Shown: in pieces, positions 45,926 through 55,758 of the stretch | Position numbering within the stretch: position 1 is the stretch's first letter | Layout of the letters: each line of letters begins with the position of its first letter | Assembly (NCBI RefSeq): GCF_007748035.1 | Contig: NZ_CP036278.1 | Location: 434,001 to 498,000 of the forward strand | Length of the DNA: 64,000 nt | Source of the DNA: Aeoliella mucimassa | GTDB lineage: Bacteria; Planctomycetota; Planctomycetia; Pirellulales; Lacipirellulaceae | Reading direction: 5' to 3' | Program-made: the position numbers and the translations under genes | The notes under the pieces: model-generated | What the model was told of the DNA's origin: nothing | Database searches by the model: none | The model's input: the letters and a program-made list of their open reading frames with translations, nothing else

Positions 45926-47229
45926 ATGAATGGCACGCTTCCTGGTATCGAGTCAGCACTCGTACTCGAACCGCTCCACGTAGCGCTCGAAAACGAACCT
46001 CGGGATCTCACCTTTCGTTTCCAAGATGCTACTACCGAAGCCACGACTGCACTCAACACGGTGCTTGATGGTTGGATGCAGGACGTCGATTGGGTCGACA
46101 CCCGTACGGGGCGTCTTGAGGTGTGCACGGTGGAGCTGGCTTCGAACGCCAATCAGATTGCTTCGGAGACGCAGTTAATCTGTCAGGAAGTCACTTCGGT
46201 CGCTACCGCTAGCGAAGAGCTGAACACCAACATGGCCAGCATCGCAGCCAGCGCCGAACAGATGTCGGTCAACACCAAGACACTTGCTGCCGCGGCGGAA
46301 GAAATGTCGGTTTCCATTATCGAAGTCGCCAAAAACTCCGATCGTTCCGCCCACGACGCCGAGTCGGCATCGACGCGGGCCAAGGAAGCCAATGAAACCA
46401 TGCGTGAGCTAGGCGAAGCCGCGCTCGGCATTGGCAAAGTGGTAGAAGCCATCAAAGACATTGCCGAGTAGACCAAGTTGCTCGCGTTGAACGCAACGAT
46501 CGAAGCCGCTCGCGCTGGCGATGTCGGACGTGGCTTCGGCGTAGTCGCAACCGAAGTCAAGGAACTCGCCCGGCAGTCGGCCGACGCTAGTGAAGACATT
46601 CGCAAGCGGATCGAATATGTGCAGGATCAAGTAAGTCGAGCCGAGCAGGCGGTGGCCAGCATCAGCGAAGATGTATCAGGCATGAGCCTGATCTCGCAGT
46701 CGATTGCGACCGCTTTGGAACAGCAGCGAGCCACCACGCAAGAGATCGCCCGCAACGTTGCCGAGAATTCCTCGGCCGCGCAAAGTGTCGCTCGGCAGGT
46801 TTCCGAGTCGGCCACGGTCTGCGGCATGATCACCAAGAGTGTGGTGGAGATCGACAGCGCGGTAAAGAAAGTAGTAACCGGAGCTGGTGAGTCGCAGCAT
46901 GCAAGTGATGAACTCACAGCGATTTCGGACGAGCTACTGGAGTTCGGTAAGCATCGCAAAGCCAATCACAAGCGGTTCGATTCTATCCCCATCAAGGCCG
47001 CCCACGGCAAATGGCGGGTGAAGCTGGCCGAGATCTTGGGAACCTGCCGAGCTTCGCGAAAATCGAAGCCCAGCACGCAGCCGTACACGCCATGGCGCGG
47101 AAGATCGTCGATCTCTATCACCAAGGCGATTGTCGCGAAGCGGCCGTGGAGCTGAGCGAGTTCCCCAAACTCACCAGCGAGCTATTCAAGACGCTGGATC
47201 AGCTAGAGCTGGAAGCCAACCGCTCGTAG
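45926..47229 (+). pseudogene. Soluble methyl-accepting chemotaxis protein with CZB domain, decayed
   Basis: A cytoplasmic chemoreceptor without membrane segments. The signalling hairpin is visible (MRELGEAALGIGKVVEAIKDIAE, then [20 protein letters not shown], shown in parts). An in-frame TAG at 46469 replaces the conserved Gln codon of [17 protein letters not shown], and the frame then stays open. A second lesion near 47033 shifts from the frame encoding [14 protein letters not shown] to one encoding [18 protein letters not shown], removing the Cys-containing middle of the zinc-binding CZB domain. Two independent lesions mean a pseudogene rather than programmed readthrough. Confidence 0.85.
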
Positions 47230-47548
47230 GTCGAGCAACCATTCTCGTGCAAGCTGGGCGAGCGCGCCGGGGAGCTTTTCGTCGCAAGGCGGAAAGCTCC
47301 CCATTTGCGTTTGGTAGCAGGTGAACCTGTGGAACCAACTTGCCGGCTAGTTCCATCGGTAGTGTGATAGGAACGGGTGTTCAGTGCATGCATCAGGTTG
47401 AAGTAGCCAAGGCTTCGATTCGACACGCTAATAGATTACAATATTACTTGACAATGAAGGTGAGCGGGGCATATTGCCAAGCGTGCTTGCCGCTCAAGTG
47501 TCTTTTCTAAGCGTCTCTTAATTCAGCATCCTTCACCCCCAAGGAACC
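47230..47548. other. Noncoding stretch before the methyltransferase-MFS pair
   Basis: Nothing protein-like. TTGACA (47449-47454 region) with an A+T-rich surrounding could be a -35 element, but no matching -10 was certain. AAGGA precedes the ATG at 47549. Confidence 0.35.
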
Positions 47549-48331
47549 ATGCCTCACCGATACAGGCTGCAATTTCCCGCCGCGCAAGAGCACAATCTCG
47601 ACCAAGACCAAGCTTACTTTAATCTTGTAGAAGACGGCACACAGCGTAAATATCTCTTTCACGATTACGATCGTATCTACACCAAACCAGGCTTATACGA
47701 ACAACTGTTCTACGAGCGGCTCAAATGTAACTCGCCACAGAAAGTGGCCAAGTTGCTGGAGGTAAGCCTGATTGCTGAATGGGCGAACCGCAACGAGTTG
47801 CGCGTGCTCGATCTGGGAGCCGGCAACGGCATGATGGCCGAGCAGCTTCGCAACTTGGGAGTCGCTCGCATCGTGGGAGCCGACATTATTCCCGAGGCTC
47901 GCGAAGCCGCCTATCGCGATCGTCCCTACGTGTACGACGATTACGTGGTGGCCGACTTCACCGATCTGCCGGAAACGGTCACTCAAGATTTGATCGAATG
48001 GCGGTTCGATTGCTTGACTTCGGTCGCCGCGCTAGGGTTTGGCGACATTCCTCCGCTGGCGTTCTTCTCGGCGCTCAAACTCATCGAAACCAACGGCTGG
48101 GTGGCGTTCAACATTAAAGAGACCTTCCTCGATCGTTCCGACCGCACCGGGTTCTCGCGGATGGTTCGCGAGCTGATTTTCTCCGAATATATGGACGTGC
48201 ACATCCTCGAACGGTATACCCATCGGTTGTCGATGGAAGGGGTGCCGCTCAAGTACTACGCCTTGGTCGGCCGCCTTACCGCGGCGATTCCCGATGACTT
48301 TCTCGATCGAGTCGAGGCAAATGGCAATTGA
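47549..48331 (+). CDS. Class I SAM-dependent methyltransferase
   Basis: A 260-residue methyltransferase. Motif I is LRVLDLGAGNGMMAEQL (about 85-101), acidic motif II VGADIIPEA, and FDCLTSVAALGFGDIPPLAFFSALKLIETNGWVAFNI (split: FDCLTSVAALGFGD and LIETNGWVAFNI) is motif IV/post-motif. The N-terminal 60 residues are unusual and rich in Tyr/Gln. The substrate is unknown. It overlaps the MFS gene downstream (TTGA), so the two are translated together and may handle the same small molecule. Confidence 0.85.
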   Translation: MPHRYRLQFPAAQEHNLDQDQAYFNLVEDGTQRKYLFHDYDRIYTKPGLYEQLFYERLKCNSPQKVAKLLEVSLIAEWANRNELRVLDLGAGNGMMAEQLRNLGVARIVGADIIPEAREAAYRDRPYVYDDYVVADFTDLPETVTQDLIEWRFDCLTSVAALGFGDIPPLAFFSALKLIETNGWVAFNIKETFLDRSDRTGFSRMVRELIFSEYMDVHILERYTHRLSMEGVPLKYYALVGRLTAAIPDDFLDRVEANGN

Positions 48332-49644
48332 GTAGTGAGCCCACGCAATCCGGCACACCAGTGCTGTCGCCCGCTCGCCGGGCGGCGGTGCTGACCACGT
48401 TGATCGTGGCCGGCGAGTCGATCTTCTTCTTGCCATTTCTATTGCCCCGTACATTTCGCCCGACGTTGCTCGAAGTGTTCGAGCTTACCAATCTTCAGCT
48501 CGGCACCGCCCAGGCCGCTTATGGCATCGTTGCTGTGGTCGCCTACGCCCTCGGCGGCCCGCTGGCCGATGTCTTCAAGCCGCGTACGCAAATGGCCATT
48601 GCCTTGGCAACCACCGCCCTCGGTGGAGCCATGCTCTGGCAAATTCCCTCGCTCACCAGTTTGAAGGTGCTGTACGCGTACTGGGGATTCACCACCATCG
48701 CCCTGTTTTGGGCGGCGCTGATGAAAGCCACCCGCGAGCTTGGCGGCAAAATGTCGCAAGGCACTGCCTTTGGGGTGCTCGACGGAGGTCGCGGGCTGCT
48801 GGCCGTGGCGATCAGCACCGTGTTGGTTTGGGTGTACGCGTCGCTGTTGCCGAGCGACGTGGCCGCCGCCACACTCGCCGAGCGGACCCTGGCCTTTCAA
48901 TGGGTGATTGGCATTACGGCAACTTGCTGTCTTCTCGCGGGATTGCTGGTGCTGGTGGTGATTCCTAAACAGATGACCGCTGAGAACGATACCGTAAGCG
49001 AGGGCACTCTGGCTGAACGCATGGAGCAGGCAAGGTTGGGGATTGCCCGCGTGCTGGCCATGCCGAGTGTCTGGCTGCAAGCGGCGATCATCGTAGCCGC
49101 TTACGCAGCATTCAAAGCGACCGCCGACTTCTCGCTCTACGCCACGCAAGTGCTGGGCGCCGACGAAGTGCAGGCGGCCAAGTTGTATAATCTGTCGCTG
49201 TGGATGAGGCCGATCGCAGCCATTGGTTTCGGAGTATTGGCCGATCGCTTGAAAGCCTCGTACCTGGTGATCGTCTGCTTCGCGCTGGTGTTGTTCGGCA
49301 GCATCGGCCTCGCTGGTCAGGCCTGGGGAGCTGATACCTACACGCTGTTCATGGTGAATGTGATTAGTGTGAGCATCGGAGCTTACGCGCTGCGAGGGCT
49401 CTATTTCGCCATCATGGAGGAAGCCAAGATTCCGCTGCTGCTCACAGGCCGGGCGGTGGGGCTGGCCTCGGTGGTAGGCTACACGCCGGAGATCTTCATG
49501 GCTCCCTTCATCGGTTACCTGACCGATTCGTGGCCCGGTCGTGTGGGGCATCATTACGTCTACCTTTCGGTCATGGCTTTCGCGCTGCTGGGGATCGTCG
49601 CTGGGGTGCTGTTCCGTCGGGTGGTGGCTCCTCGAGCGGGGTAA
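48328..49644 (+). CDS. MFS transporter
   Basis: A 438-residue major facilitator protein with about 12 membrane helices (for example FELTNLQLGTAQAAYGIVAVVAYALGG, shown in parts TAQAAYGIVAVVAYALGG; ALATTALGGAMLWQI; VWLQAAIIVAAYAAFKATADF). A TTG start at 48328 overlaps the previous stop. A loop signature LADVFKPRTQMA lies after helix 2. Substrate unknown. Translational coupling with the methyltransferase points to a shared substrate such as a modified metabolite. Confidence 0.87.
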   Translation: MSSEPTQSGTPVLSPARRAAVLTTLIVAGESIFFLPFLLPRTFRPTLLEVFELTNLQLGTAQAAYGIVAVVAYALGGPLADVFKPRTQMAIALATTALGGAMLWQIPSLTSLKVLYAYWGFTTIALFWAALMKATRELGGKMSQGTAFGVLDGGRGLLAVAISTVLVWVYASLLPSDVAAATLAERTLAFQWVIGITATCCLLAGLLVLVVIPKQMTAENDTVSEGTLAERMEQARLGIARVLAMPSVWLQAAIIVAAYAAFKATADFSLYATQVLGADEVQAAKLYNLSLWMRPIAAIGFGVLADRLKASYLVIVCFALVLFGSIGLAGQAWGADTYTLFMVNVISVSIGAYALRGLYFAIMEEAKIPLLLTGRAVGLASVVGYTPEIFMAPFIGYLTDSWPGRVGHHYVYLSVMAFALLGIVAGVLFRRVVAPRAG

Positions 49645-49866
49645 ATCGGCCACGAGTGCTATCGCACGCTGTAAATCGATGGGCATATCTTCTTTTCTAA
49701 GTCGTGTCCTCTAAATGGTTTGTGATAGTTGACCGATTCCGCAACTTTCGACTAACCGACATCTCGTGACCTGACGATATATGGAGTAACCGAGTCACGC
49801 TCGCCGCTTCGGATGGCAGCGACTCGTTTTCCATTACGTCTACTACCACCATTTGGAGGGTTAGTC

Positions 49867-50463
49867 ATGGTTCGTACACTACTCGCTACCGCGGCGGTTC
49901 TGGTTGTTTCGTATTCACAAGTTCAAGCGCAAGCTCCTCGCACTCCGGTGTCCGCCAAGCCGGTTTCGGCGCGTCAGGCCGAGCCGCAGCCGCTGTTCCG
50001 CCATGCTTCGGTCAACGAAGCCTGGGCGGCCGTGCAGCAGAGTCGCAAGCCGATGTTCTTGTACGTGACTTCCGACAACTGCTACTTCTGCAAGAAGATG
50101 ATTCAGGAGACCTACACGAATCCTCAGATTCGTTCGGGCGTGTCGGCTTACTCCGAGCCGGTGGCCTTCAATGCTTCCGAGACGCCCGAGCTGGCGAAGA
50201 AACTTGGCGTGCGTGCGTTCCCCACCACGCTGGTGATTTCGCCGGAGAACAAATTGCTGCACAAGATCGAAGGCTTTGTCGAGCCCAAGGACTTTGCCGA
50301 GCAGGTGTGGCCCGTACTGCAACAGGCCGAGCTGGAGCGTCGCGAAGTACTGCAAGCCGCGGCGGCACGGCGACGGCAAGCCGAAATGCAATCGCAACGC
50401 ATCGGTCTGCGAAACATGCACGAAGCACCTGCCGACCAGAACATGGTGACGATTCAGGACTAA
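49867..50463 (+). CDS. Secreted thioredoxin-like protein
   Basis: A 198-residue protein with signal peptide 1-22 (VRTLLATAAVLVVSYSQVQA). The thioredoxin fold carries the redox pair C72-Y-F-C75 in VTSDNCYFCKKM and the cis-Pro in VRAFPTTLVISP. It resembles thioredoxin-like DUF255/disulfide proteins of the envelope. The C-terminal tail is helical and rich in Arg/Gln/Ala. GGAGGG lies just upstream of the ATG at 49867. Alone upstream of an ArsR regulator. Confidence 0.88.
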   Translation: MVRTLLATAAVLVVSYSQVQAQAPRTPVSAKPVSARQAEPQPLFRHASVNEAWAAVQQSRKPMFLYVTSDNCYFCKKMIQETYTNPQIRSGVSAYSEPVAFNASETPELAKKLGVRAFPTTLVISPENKLLHKIEGFVEPKDFAEQVWPVLQQAELERREVLQAAAARRRQAEMQSQRIGLRNMHEAPADQNMVTIQD

Positions 50464-50529
50464 CCGGGTGCGGTAATTCATCTGGATGCAAAAGCTACTT
50501 GCTGATAGAGTGCTAGCGGAGGATTTGTG

Positions 50530-50883
50530 ATGAGTACGACAACCATCGAGCAGTCGCCGAACGATATGGCGGATACCGGTCGGCCGTTGAAGCAAGCCGA
50601 TATGGAAGCGCTCGGCCAGGCGGCCGAGTGCCTGCGGACCCTCGCCCACCCGGTGCGGATTCGCATGGTGCAGCTCTTGTTGCACAACCGCTATACCGTG
50701 GGTGAACTGGCCGAAGACTGTGGAGTGCTCGAAAACGTTGCCTCGGAACATTTGCGATTGATGCAGCGTTGTGGTTTCTTTACCAGCGAGCGCGATGGCC
50801 GCCGAGTGTACTACCGGGTGGCCGAACCGCACTTGGAGCGGATGCTCGATTGCATTGAGGGTCGGTTTCAGCCCGATTGTTAA
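50530..50883 (+). CDS. ArsR-family transcriptional regulator
   Basis: A 117-residue winged-helix protein: LRTLAHPVRIRMVQLLLHNRYTVGELAEDCGVLENVASEHLRLMQRCGFFTSERDGRRVYYRV in parts (helix AHPVRIRMVQLLL, recognition NVASEHLRLMQRCG, wing RDGRRVYYRV). No Cys cluster of classic metal sensors except single Cys residues. It lies 1 bp from the next gene on the same strand, so it likely controls that haem lipoprotein and perhaps itself. Confidence 0.9.
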   Translation: MSTTTIEQSPNDMADTGRPLKQADMEALGQAAECLRTLAHPVRIRMVQLLLHNRYTVGELAEDCGVLENVASEHLRLMQRCGFFTSERDGRRVYYRVAEPHLERMLDCIEGRFQPDC

Positions 50884-50884
50884 C

Positions 50885-51493
50885 ATGCGTTTCTCTTCGT
50901 TTTGGTGGTCGTGTTGCTTGCTAGCGATGCTGGCGAGCATCGGTTGTGGACGCGAGGCTTCGGTGCCGACTTCGTCGACCGAGCGCATCACGCCCGAAGA
51001 GCTTACCGACGCCGAACAGCAAATGCTCGATCGGGCGAACGAAGCTCGGCAGTCTCTGGCGACTAACCTCAAGGCCAAGCTCGTCGAAACGCTCTCCTCC
51101 GAAGGCCCGGCGGCCGCCATTGCGGTCTGCTCCGAAGCCGCCCCCGAGATCGCCGCCACCGCCGGTAGCGACCATCAGGTGCGAATCGGTCGCACCTCGC
51201 ATCTGCTTCGCAATCCATCCAACGCACCCCCCGAGTGGGCTGAGTCGTACGTCGACGCCCAGACGCCCGAGCAGGTGCTGTTGCGACAGGCCTACGGGCT
51301 GCGGGTGTTGCAGCCAATTCGGCTCGAGACCGCGTGTCTACTCTGTCACGGCGATCCGGCGAAAATAGCCCCGGAAGTCACCGCCGCCCTCGCTTCGCGG
51401 TATCCTCAAGACCAGGCTCGCGGCTTCAGCGAAGGCGACTTGCGAGGTTGGTTCTGGGTGGAAGTCGATGCCGACAATTCGGCTGCCAACTGA
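50885..51493 (+). CDS. DUF3365 c-type haem lipoprotein
   Basis: A 202-residue exported protein. Lipoprotein signal: CCLLAMLASIG with Cys at about 22. The DUF3365/Tll0287-like domain has a c-type haem site CLLCHGD near residue 145 (Cys-x2-Cys-His). The ArsR regulator ends one base before, so the two form an operon. DUF3365 domains are thought to bind haem for redox or gas sensing; here no kinase is fused, so it may be a free haem sensor or electron carrier at the outer leaflet. The exact role is unknown. Confidence 0.85.
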   Translation: MRFSSFWWSCCLLAMLASIGCGREASVPTSSTERITPEELTDAEQQMLDRANEARQSLATNLKAKLVETLSSEGPAAAIAVCSEAAPEIAATAGSDHQVRIGRTSHLLRNPSNAPPEWAESYVDAQTPEQVLLRQAYGLRVLQPIRLETACLLCHGDPAKIAPEVTAALASRYPQDQARGFSEGDLRGWFWVEVDADNSAAN

Positions 51494-51608
51494 ATTCATG
51501 GATTCATCACCATGAATTAACTGGCCTCTCTGGGAGCCACCCTTATAATGGTCCCCTGACGGCGAACGTCTCGTTTCCATAAGCCTCGTTTTATTTGGGG
51601 CTGCTATC

Positions 51609-51950
51609 ATGAATGTCATTTTCGCACTTATCGAATCCTCCTTATTCGCTGCAGGTGGCATCGTGATCGGCATGCTGTCGTCCCGTGTGTTGGACGACCG
51701 CTGGCAGTTCGACCAGCATCAGGGGCATTGGTTTTGGGAACCGATGCAGATGGTGCAACTCTCTTTATTCGGGTGGAACGCAGGCGAGCGTGCTTCGCAG
51801 GTCGAAGCACCACTTCAAGGCATGACCGTTTTGGAATCCAGGTACGTAGCGTTGAGTTTCTTTGGGGGTGCATGGTGTTGTTCGCTTCGGAGTAACATGC
51901 TTGAGCGGTGGAACGATCCGCTCGCGAACCTCCTGGCAGTTCAAGAGTAG
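51609..51950 (+). CDS. Small hypothetical membrane protein
   Basis: A 113-residue frame with one N-terminal membrane helix (NVIFALIESSLFAAGGIVIG) and little else recognisable. The second half has no protein-family look and may be noncoding read-through of the frame. The ATG has no strong Shine-Dalgarno. Uncertain. Confidence 0.4.
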   Translation: MNVIFALIESSLFAAGGIVIGMLSSRVLDDRWQFDQHQGHWFWEPMQMVQLSLFGWNAGERASQVEAPLQGMTVLESRYVALSFFGGAWCCSLRSNMLERWNDPLANLLAVQE

Positions 51951-51981
51951 ACCGCGCTCGAACGTCGTGAGAAGGTGCAAT

Positions 51982-52467
51982 ATGGCTCATCGTGGCATGG
52001 GCGAATGCCCCGTCTGCAGGTACGAAGTAAAGCTCTCGCAGCAGCAATGCTTTGCCGAGCAGCATATCGCTGTTTCACATGGTCCCAGTCGCGAGCAGGT
52101 GTTCGCGGGAATCCTTACCGGCGGCAATCCCGATTGGGGATCGTCGCGGCAGTACGTGCATTGGGCGTGCGACACTTGCATCGAGAAGGGCAGGGCGATA
52201 CTCGCTCATCCCAAGCAGCAGGAGTTCTATCGTTGCTGGCCCTACTTCGCTTACTTTTCGGTGCGGTTTACTTGTCCGCGCTGCGAGGTGGAGTTCGAGT
52301 TCGACAAACGCGACCAGTTCAATCGCTTCGAGGTCGAGCATCATTGGGTGCAAGTCTGGCCGCGATTCTGTCGGGCGTGCAGTAGTAGCAAGCCGCTGCG
52401 AACGCCGCTTCGTTACGAGGCGATCCAGGCAATGCAGCCACCGGCGACCAGTTCCGGCGAAGCGTAA
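51982..52467 (+). CDS. Hypothetical protein with several Cys pairs (zinc-binding)
   Basis: A 161-residue protein with CPVC near the start, CDTC, CPRC and CRAC later: at least three CxxC knuckles that could bind zinc. Features are VRFTCPRCEVEFEFDKRDQF and ARFC-like RFCRACSSSKP. The start at 51982 gives MAHRGMGECPVCR. No family identified. It lies before the BlaI gene but in a separate unit, as a promoter follows. Confidence 0.7.
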   Translation: MAHRGMGECPVCRYEVKLSQQQCFAEQHIAVSHGPSREQVFAGILTGGNPDWGSSRQYVHWACDTCIEKGRAILAHPKQQEFYRCWPYFAYFSVRFTCPRCEVEFEFDKRDQFNRFEVEHHWVQVWPRFCRACSSSKPLRTPLRYEAIQAMQPPATSSGEA

Positions 52468-52553
52468 GCGACCAGCACCGCAGGTGTATGAGTCGCTTTG
52501 GTTTGCGCGGCCAAGTCGTGTTTCTCTATGAAAAAATAGTGGTGGAAATTCTG

Positions 52554-52581
52554 TTGACACTCCGCGGGAATCCGCTACGAT
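52554..52581 (+). promoter_or_regulatory. Promoter of the blaI-M56 operon
   Basis: TTGACA (52554-52559) and TACGAT (52576-52581) separated by 16 bp, ahead of the BlaI gene. A direct repeat AAAACCAAAT follows at 52582-52591 and 52596-52605, a possible operator. Confidence 0.65.
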
Positions 52582-52629
52582 AAAACCAAATCTAAAAAAC
52601 CAAATAACTTCCTGCTTGCGAGGAACTCC

Positions 52630-53013
52630 ATGGCCCGGCCGAAGTCGCCTGAGCTCACCCAGCGTGAACTCGAATTGATGCAAGTGTTTTGGGACTCGGG
52701 GGCGATGACCGCCGCCGAGGCTCGCGAGCGGTTTGCCAACGCGGGGAGCGACCTGGCGTATACCACGGTCGCGACGCTGGTAAAGATCCTGGTGGAGAAG
52801 AAGTATCTCAAGCAGCAAGGGGAGCATCGCCCGTTTACCTACGAGCCGATTCGTTCGTTCGAAGATGTCTCGACCCGCCTGGTGGGCGATCTGGTGAAGC
52901 GGGTGTTTGGTGGTTCGCGCGAGCAGCTTCTCGTCCGTTTGTTCGATGGCAAGAAGCTGTCGAACAAAGAGCGTGAACTGCTGGAGCAAGTATTGCGGGA
53001 GGGTAAGCAATGA
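52630..53013 (+). CDS. BlaI/MecI/CopY-family repressor
   Basis: A 127-residue winged-helix repressor: [59 protein letters not shown], and the C-terminal dimerisation segment [22 protein letters not shown]. In the family the paired M56 peptidase cleaves or releases the repressor after a signal. Its TGA overlaps the ATG of that peptidase gene (ATGA, 53010-53013), so the pair is an operon. Likely autoregulated at the direct repeat between promoter and start. Confidence 0.92.
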   Translation: MARPKSPELTQRELELMQVFWDSGAMTAAEARERFANAGSDLAYTTVATLVKILVEKKYLKQQGEHRPFTYEPIRSFEDVSTRLVGDLVKRVFGGSREQLLVRLFDGKKLSNKERELLEQVLREGKQ

Positions 53014-55721
53014 GTCCATCTTTGATTACGATTCTCTGGTGTGTGATTCAGGTCACGTTGTTTTCGCTGGTAACTGGCGTGTTGTACTTCGCTGCTCGTC
53101 GGTACGCGGCAACGCTAGCGAGCGGGGTGCTGGTGGGTAGTTTGGGGTTGGTGCTAGTGCTTACGCTGCTGGCAGCGAGTCCTTGGCCGCGATGGTCGTG
53201 GACTACCGAGTCGGCAACTACTCTCACAGCGCCCGACGCATCCGCGGCCGAGGTCAACTTGCCGGAGGAGGAATCCCCCAGTTTGCCGACCACCGACCAG
53301 CAACTGCCTTCGGCCTATATGGCCGCCTGGCAGGCGTTTGCCGAAACGGTGACCACACCAAGCGAAGCGAGCGCGGCCATCAGTAGCGAGTCGAACTGGA
53401 GTGTTTCGCTACTAGTGCGAGTACTGCTGATGGGTTGTTTGGTCGTGAGTGTCCTCCGTTTGCTACGTGGCATACACTACGTGCAATCGCTGCTAAAAAC
53501 GAGTCAACCGATTACCGACGACGGGCCGAACGCGACGCTTGCGCAGCTTGCCGAGCGTTTGCAGCTGCCCGGCCAAGTGCAGCTTCGCGAGTCGTCCGAT
53601 CTGGCGACCGCGGCGACGTTTGGCTGGCGGACCCAGTACGTGCTGCTGCCGGTTGCTTGGCGCGACTGGAGCGAGCAGCAACTGCGGGCGGTGTTGGCTC
53701 ATGAGCTATCGCACGTGGCCGCTCGCGATTACCGCTCGTGGCTTGTTGCCCGCTTGGCGGTTGCCATTCACTTCTATCACCCGCTGGTGCGTTGGCTGGC
53801 GGGCCGCTTGCAGCTGGAGCAAGAGCTGGCTGCGGATGCCAACGCCGCCCAATTGGTGGGCGATCGCCAGCAGTACCTCGAGTGCCTGGCACACTTGGCG
53901 TTATCGACGCCGATGTATCGAACCGCGGGACCCGCCCGCACGCTGATTCCCAACCGTTCCCTATTAATGAGGAGAGTCGAGATGCTTCGAACATCCCCCC
54001 CATTGCGATCGTTGGGCAGCCATGCCACGTTGCGCCGAGTCGCGATCGGTTTTCTGGCAGTGGTCGCGGTCGCGGTTGCCGGGTTCCGGCAACCGGTGGC
54101 CAGCCAGGAAGAGTCCGCCACCAAGTCCGACAAGACCGCCCCGGTGGAATACGATGTCGTGGAGATGCCGCAGCGGATACCGCTCAAGTACGTTCCTCCT
54201 AAGGCGATGTGTGTTACGTCGATTCGAGTAAGTTCTATCATCAAAAGTCCTGAGTTAGCGGCGGAGATCGATGAGTTGACCACCGACACCTTCATGGGCG
54301 AGGCGGATTTGTCGGTCTCTGATATTTCGGAAATCATGTTCATCGTGCCAAACAAGGCCCCGTACGAGCCGCGGTTTTTGTTTCGATTCAAGTCGGCGGA
54401 TGCCTGTCGTAAGGCCTTTGCAGCTGCCACGCGGAAAGCACAAAATGCGGTTCTCGGAATACGGGATGATCGTAGGTTGGTTGCTCGCGCCGGCGAGACG
54501 CAGTACACACAGCTCGATGCCACTACGTTTGCCATCGACCGTGTGCTAAACGGCATGCCGGATCACAAGGATTTTGAAAACAGTGCTGAGCCGGTTTGGG
54601 CCGAGCAGTGGGCCAGTGCTATGGAGAGCGAGTTGTGCTCGGCGGTCAATGCTGCCGCCTTCCGTGCTGAGTTCCAGGACGAAGTCGACAGCATGGATCG
54701 TGAACCGAACAATTTCCTGCTTCGCTCAGTAGCGCCAGTGGTGCAGCACACCGACTGGGCGGTCGCTTCCATCGATATCGAACAAGGCTTGCACGCTCAG
54801 GTGCACGCGCAGTGCGATTCGGCGGAACACGCCCAGCAGGTTGCCAGCATCGCCCAGGCGTTCGTCACCTTAGGCGGCGGGATGCTCGATCAGCAGGTCG
54901 AAATGCTCAAAAAGCAACTCGAGCAAATGCCTGACGACGAGCAGCAAAATATCAAAACACTAAGCGACAAGTGGTTCAAAGTCGCTCGGCACTTTATTGC
55001 CAACGCCCACCCCACGGCCGAGGGCGACGTTGCCAGCATCGACTACCAGTGCGACCTCATCTCGCGAGGCGAGTCGGAAATGCTGGTGCAAATGCTCATT
55101 CCAGGTGTCGTTGCTGCCCGCGCGGCGGCTCGACGCACCATGAGCATGAACAACATGAAGCAGCTCGCTCTGGCGATGCACAACTATCACGACACGTACG
55201 GGCACTTCCCCGCAGCGCAAAACTACGCCGAGGGTAGCAAGTACCCTCACAGCTGGCGGGTAGCGTTGCTACCGTTCATGGAGCAACAAGCGCTCTACGA
55301 TCGGTATCAGTTCGACCAACCATGGGATAGTCCGGCCAACAAGCAAATCGCCGACACGGTCGTGAAGATTTACCAATCGCCGTTTGATAGCCCGGGCTCG
55401 ACCAACACAAGTTACTTTGCGTTGACGGGACCCGATACTATTTTCTCCGATAACAAAGGAACGAAATTTAGCACCATTACCGATGGAACAAGCAACACGA
55501 TCATGTTTGTGGAAGCCAAGCGTAATATTCCTTGGACCAAGCCCGAAGACTTGCCTTATGCGTCCGACATCCCACTTCCAGAGCTTGGCGGGTGGATGCC
55601 GAACATCTATCTAGTCGCGCTTAGCGATGGCAGTGTGCAGGTCGTCTCTAAAGAGGCCGATGAGGGCAATATTCGAGCCATGATCACCAAGAGCGGGCGC
55701 GAAGTTGTGCAGCGTCCGTAA
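53010..55721 (+). CDS. M56 family (BlaR1-like) metallopeptidase fused to a DUF1559 domain
   Basis: A 903-residue membrane protein. Residues 5-55 contain membrane helices, and [18 protein letters not shown] one more. The M56 zinc site is [12 protein letters not shown] (His231-Glu-x2-His235), followed by [15 protein letters not shown], the third ligand region. The central part (380-690) resembles a sensor-like extracellular region. The last 200 residues are DUF1559-like ([30 protein letters not shown]..., [11 protein letters not shown]), with [12 protein letters not shown] at the end, where the usual H-x9-DG is replaced. It probably senses a signal at the membrane and inactivates the co-encoded BlaI. 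Confidence 0.9.
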   Translation: MSPSLITILWCVIQVTLFSLVTGVLYFAARRYAATLASGVLVGSLGLVLVLTLLAASPWPRWSWTTESATTLTAPDASAAEVNLPEEESPSLPTTDQQLPSAYMAAWQAFAETVTTPSEASAAISSESNWSVSLLVRVLLMGCLVVSVLRLLRGIHYVQSLLKTSQPITDDGPNATLAQLAERLQLPGQVQLRESSDLATAATFGWRTQYVLLPVAWRDWSEQQLRAVLAHELSHVAARDYRSWLVARLAVAIHFYHPLVRWLAGRLQLEQELAADANAAQLVGDRQQYLECLAHLALSTPMYRTAGPARTLIPNRSLLMRRVEMLRTSPPLRSLGSHATLRRVAIGFLAVVAVAVAGFRQPVASQEESATKSDKTAPVEYDVVEMPQRIPLKYVPPKAMCVTSIRVSSIIKSPELAAEIDELTTDTFMGEADLSVSDISEIMFIVPNKAPYEPRFLFRFKSADACRKAFAAATRKAQNAVLGIRDDRRLVARAGETQYTQLDATTFAIDRVLNGMPDHKDFENSAEPVWAEQWASAMESELCSAVNAAAFRAEFQDEVDSMDREPNNFLLRSVAPVVQHTDWAVASIDIEQGLHAQVHAQCDSAEHAQQVASIAQAFVTLGGGMLDQQVEMLKKQLEQMPDDEQQNIKTLSDKWFKVARHFIANAHPTAEGDVASIDYQCDLISRGESEMLVQMLIPGVVAARAAARRTMSMNNMKQLALAMHNYHDTYGHFPAAQNYAEGSKYPHSWRVALLPFMEQQALYDRYQFDQPWDSPANKQIADTVVKIYQSPFDSPGSTNTSYFALTGPDTIFSDNKGTKFSTITDGTSNTIMFVEAKRNIPWTKPEDLPYASDIPLPELGGWMPNIYLVALSDGSVQVVSKEADEGNIRAMITKSGREVVQRP

Positions 55722-55758
55722 TCGGTGTCGGTACTTGCTGGTAATTGCTTGGTGCTGA

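Noticed and set aside
46469-46471. Pyrrolysine or programmed amber readthrough in the chemoreceptor
   Set aside because: A second frame-disrupting deletion downstream shows ordinary decay.
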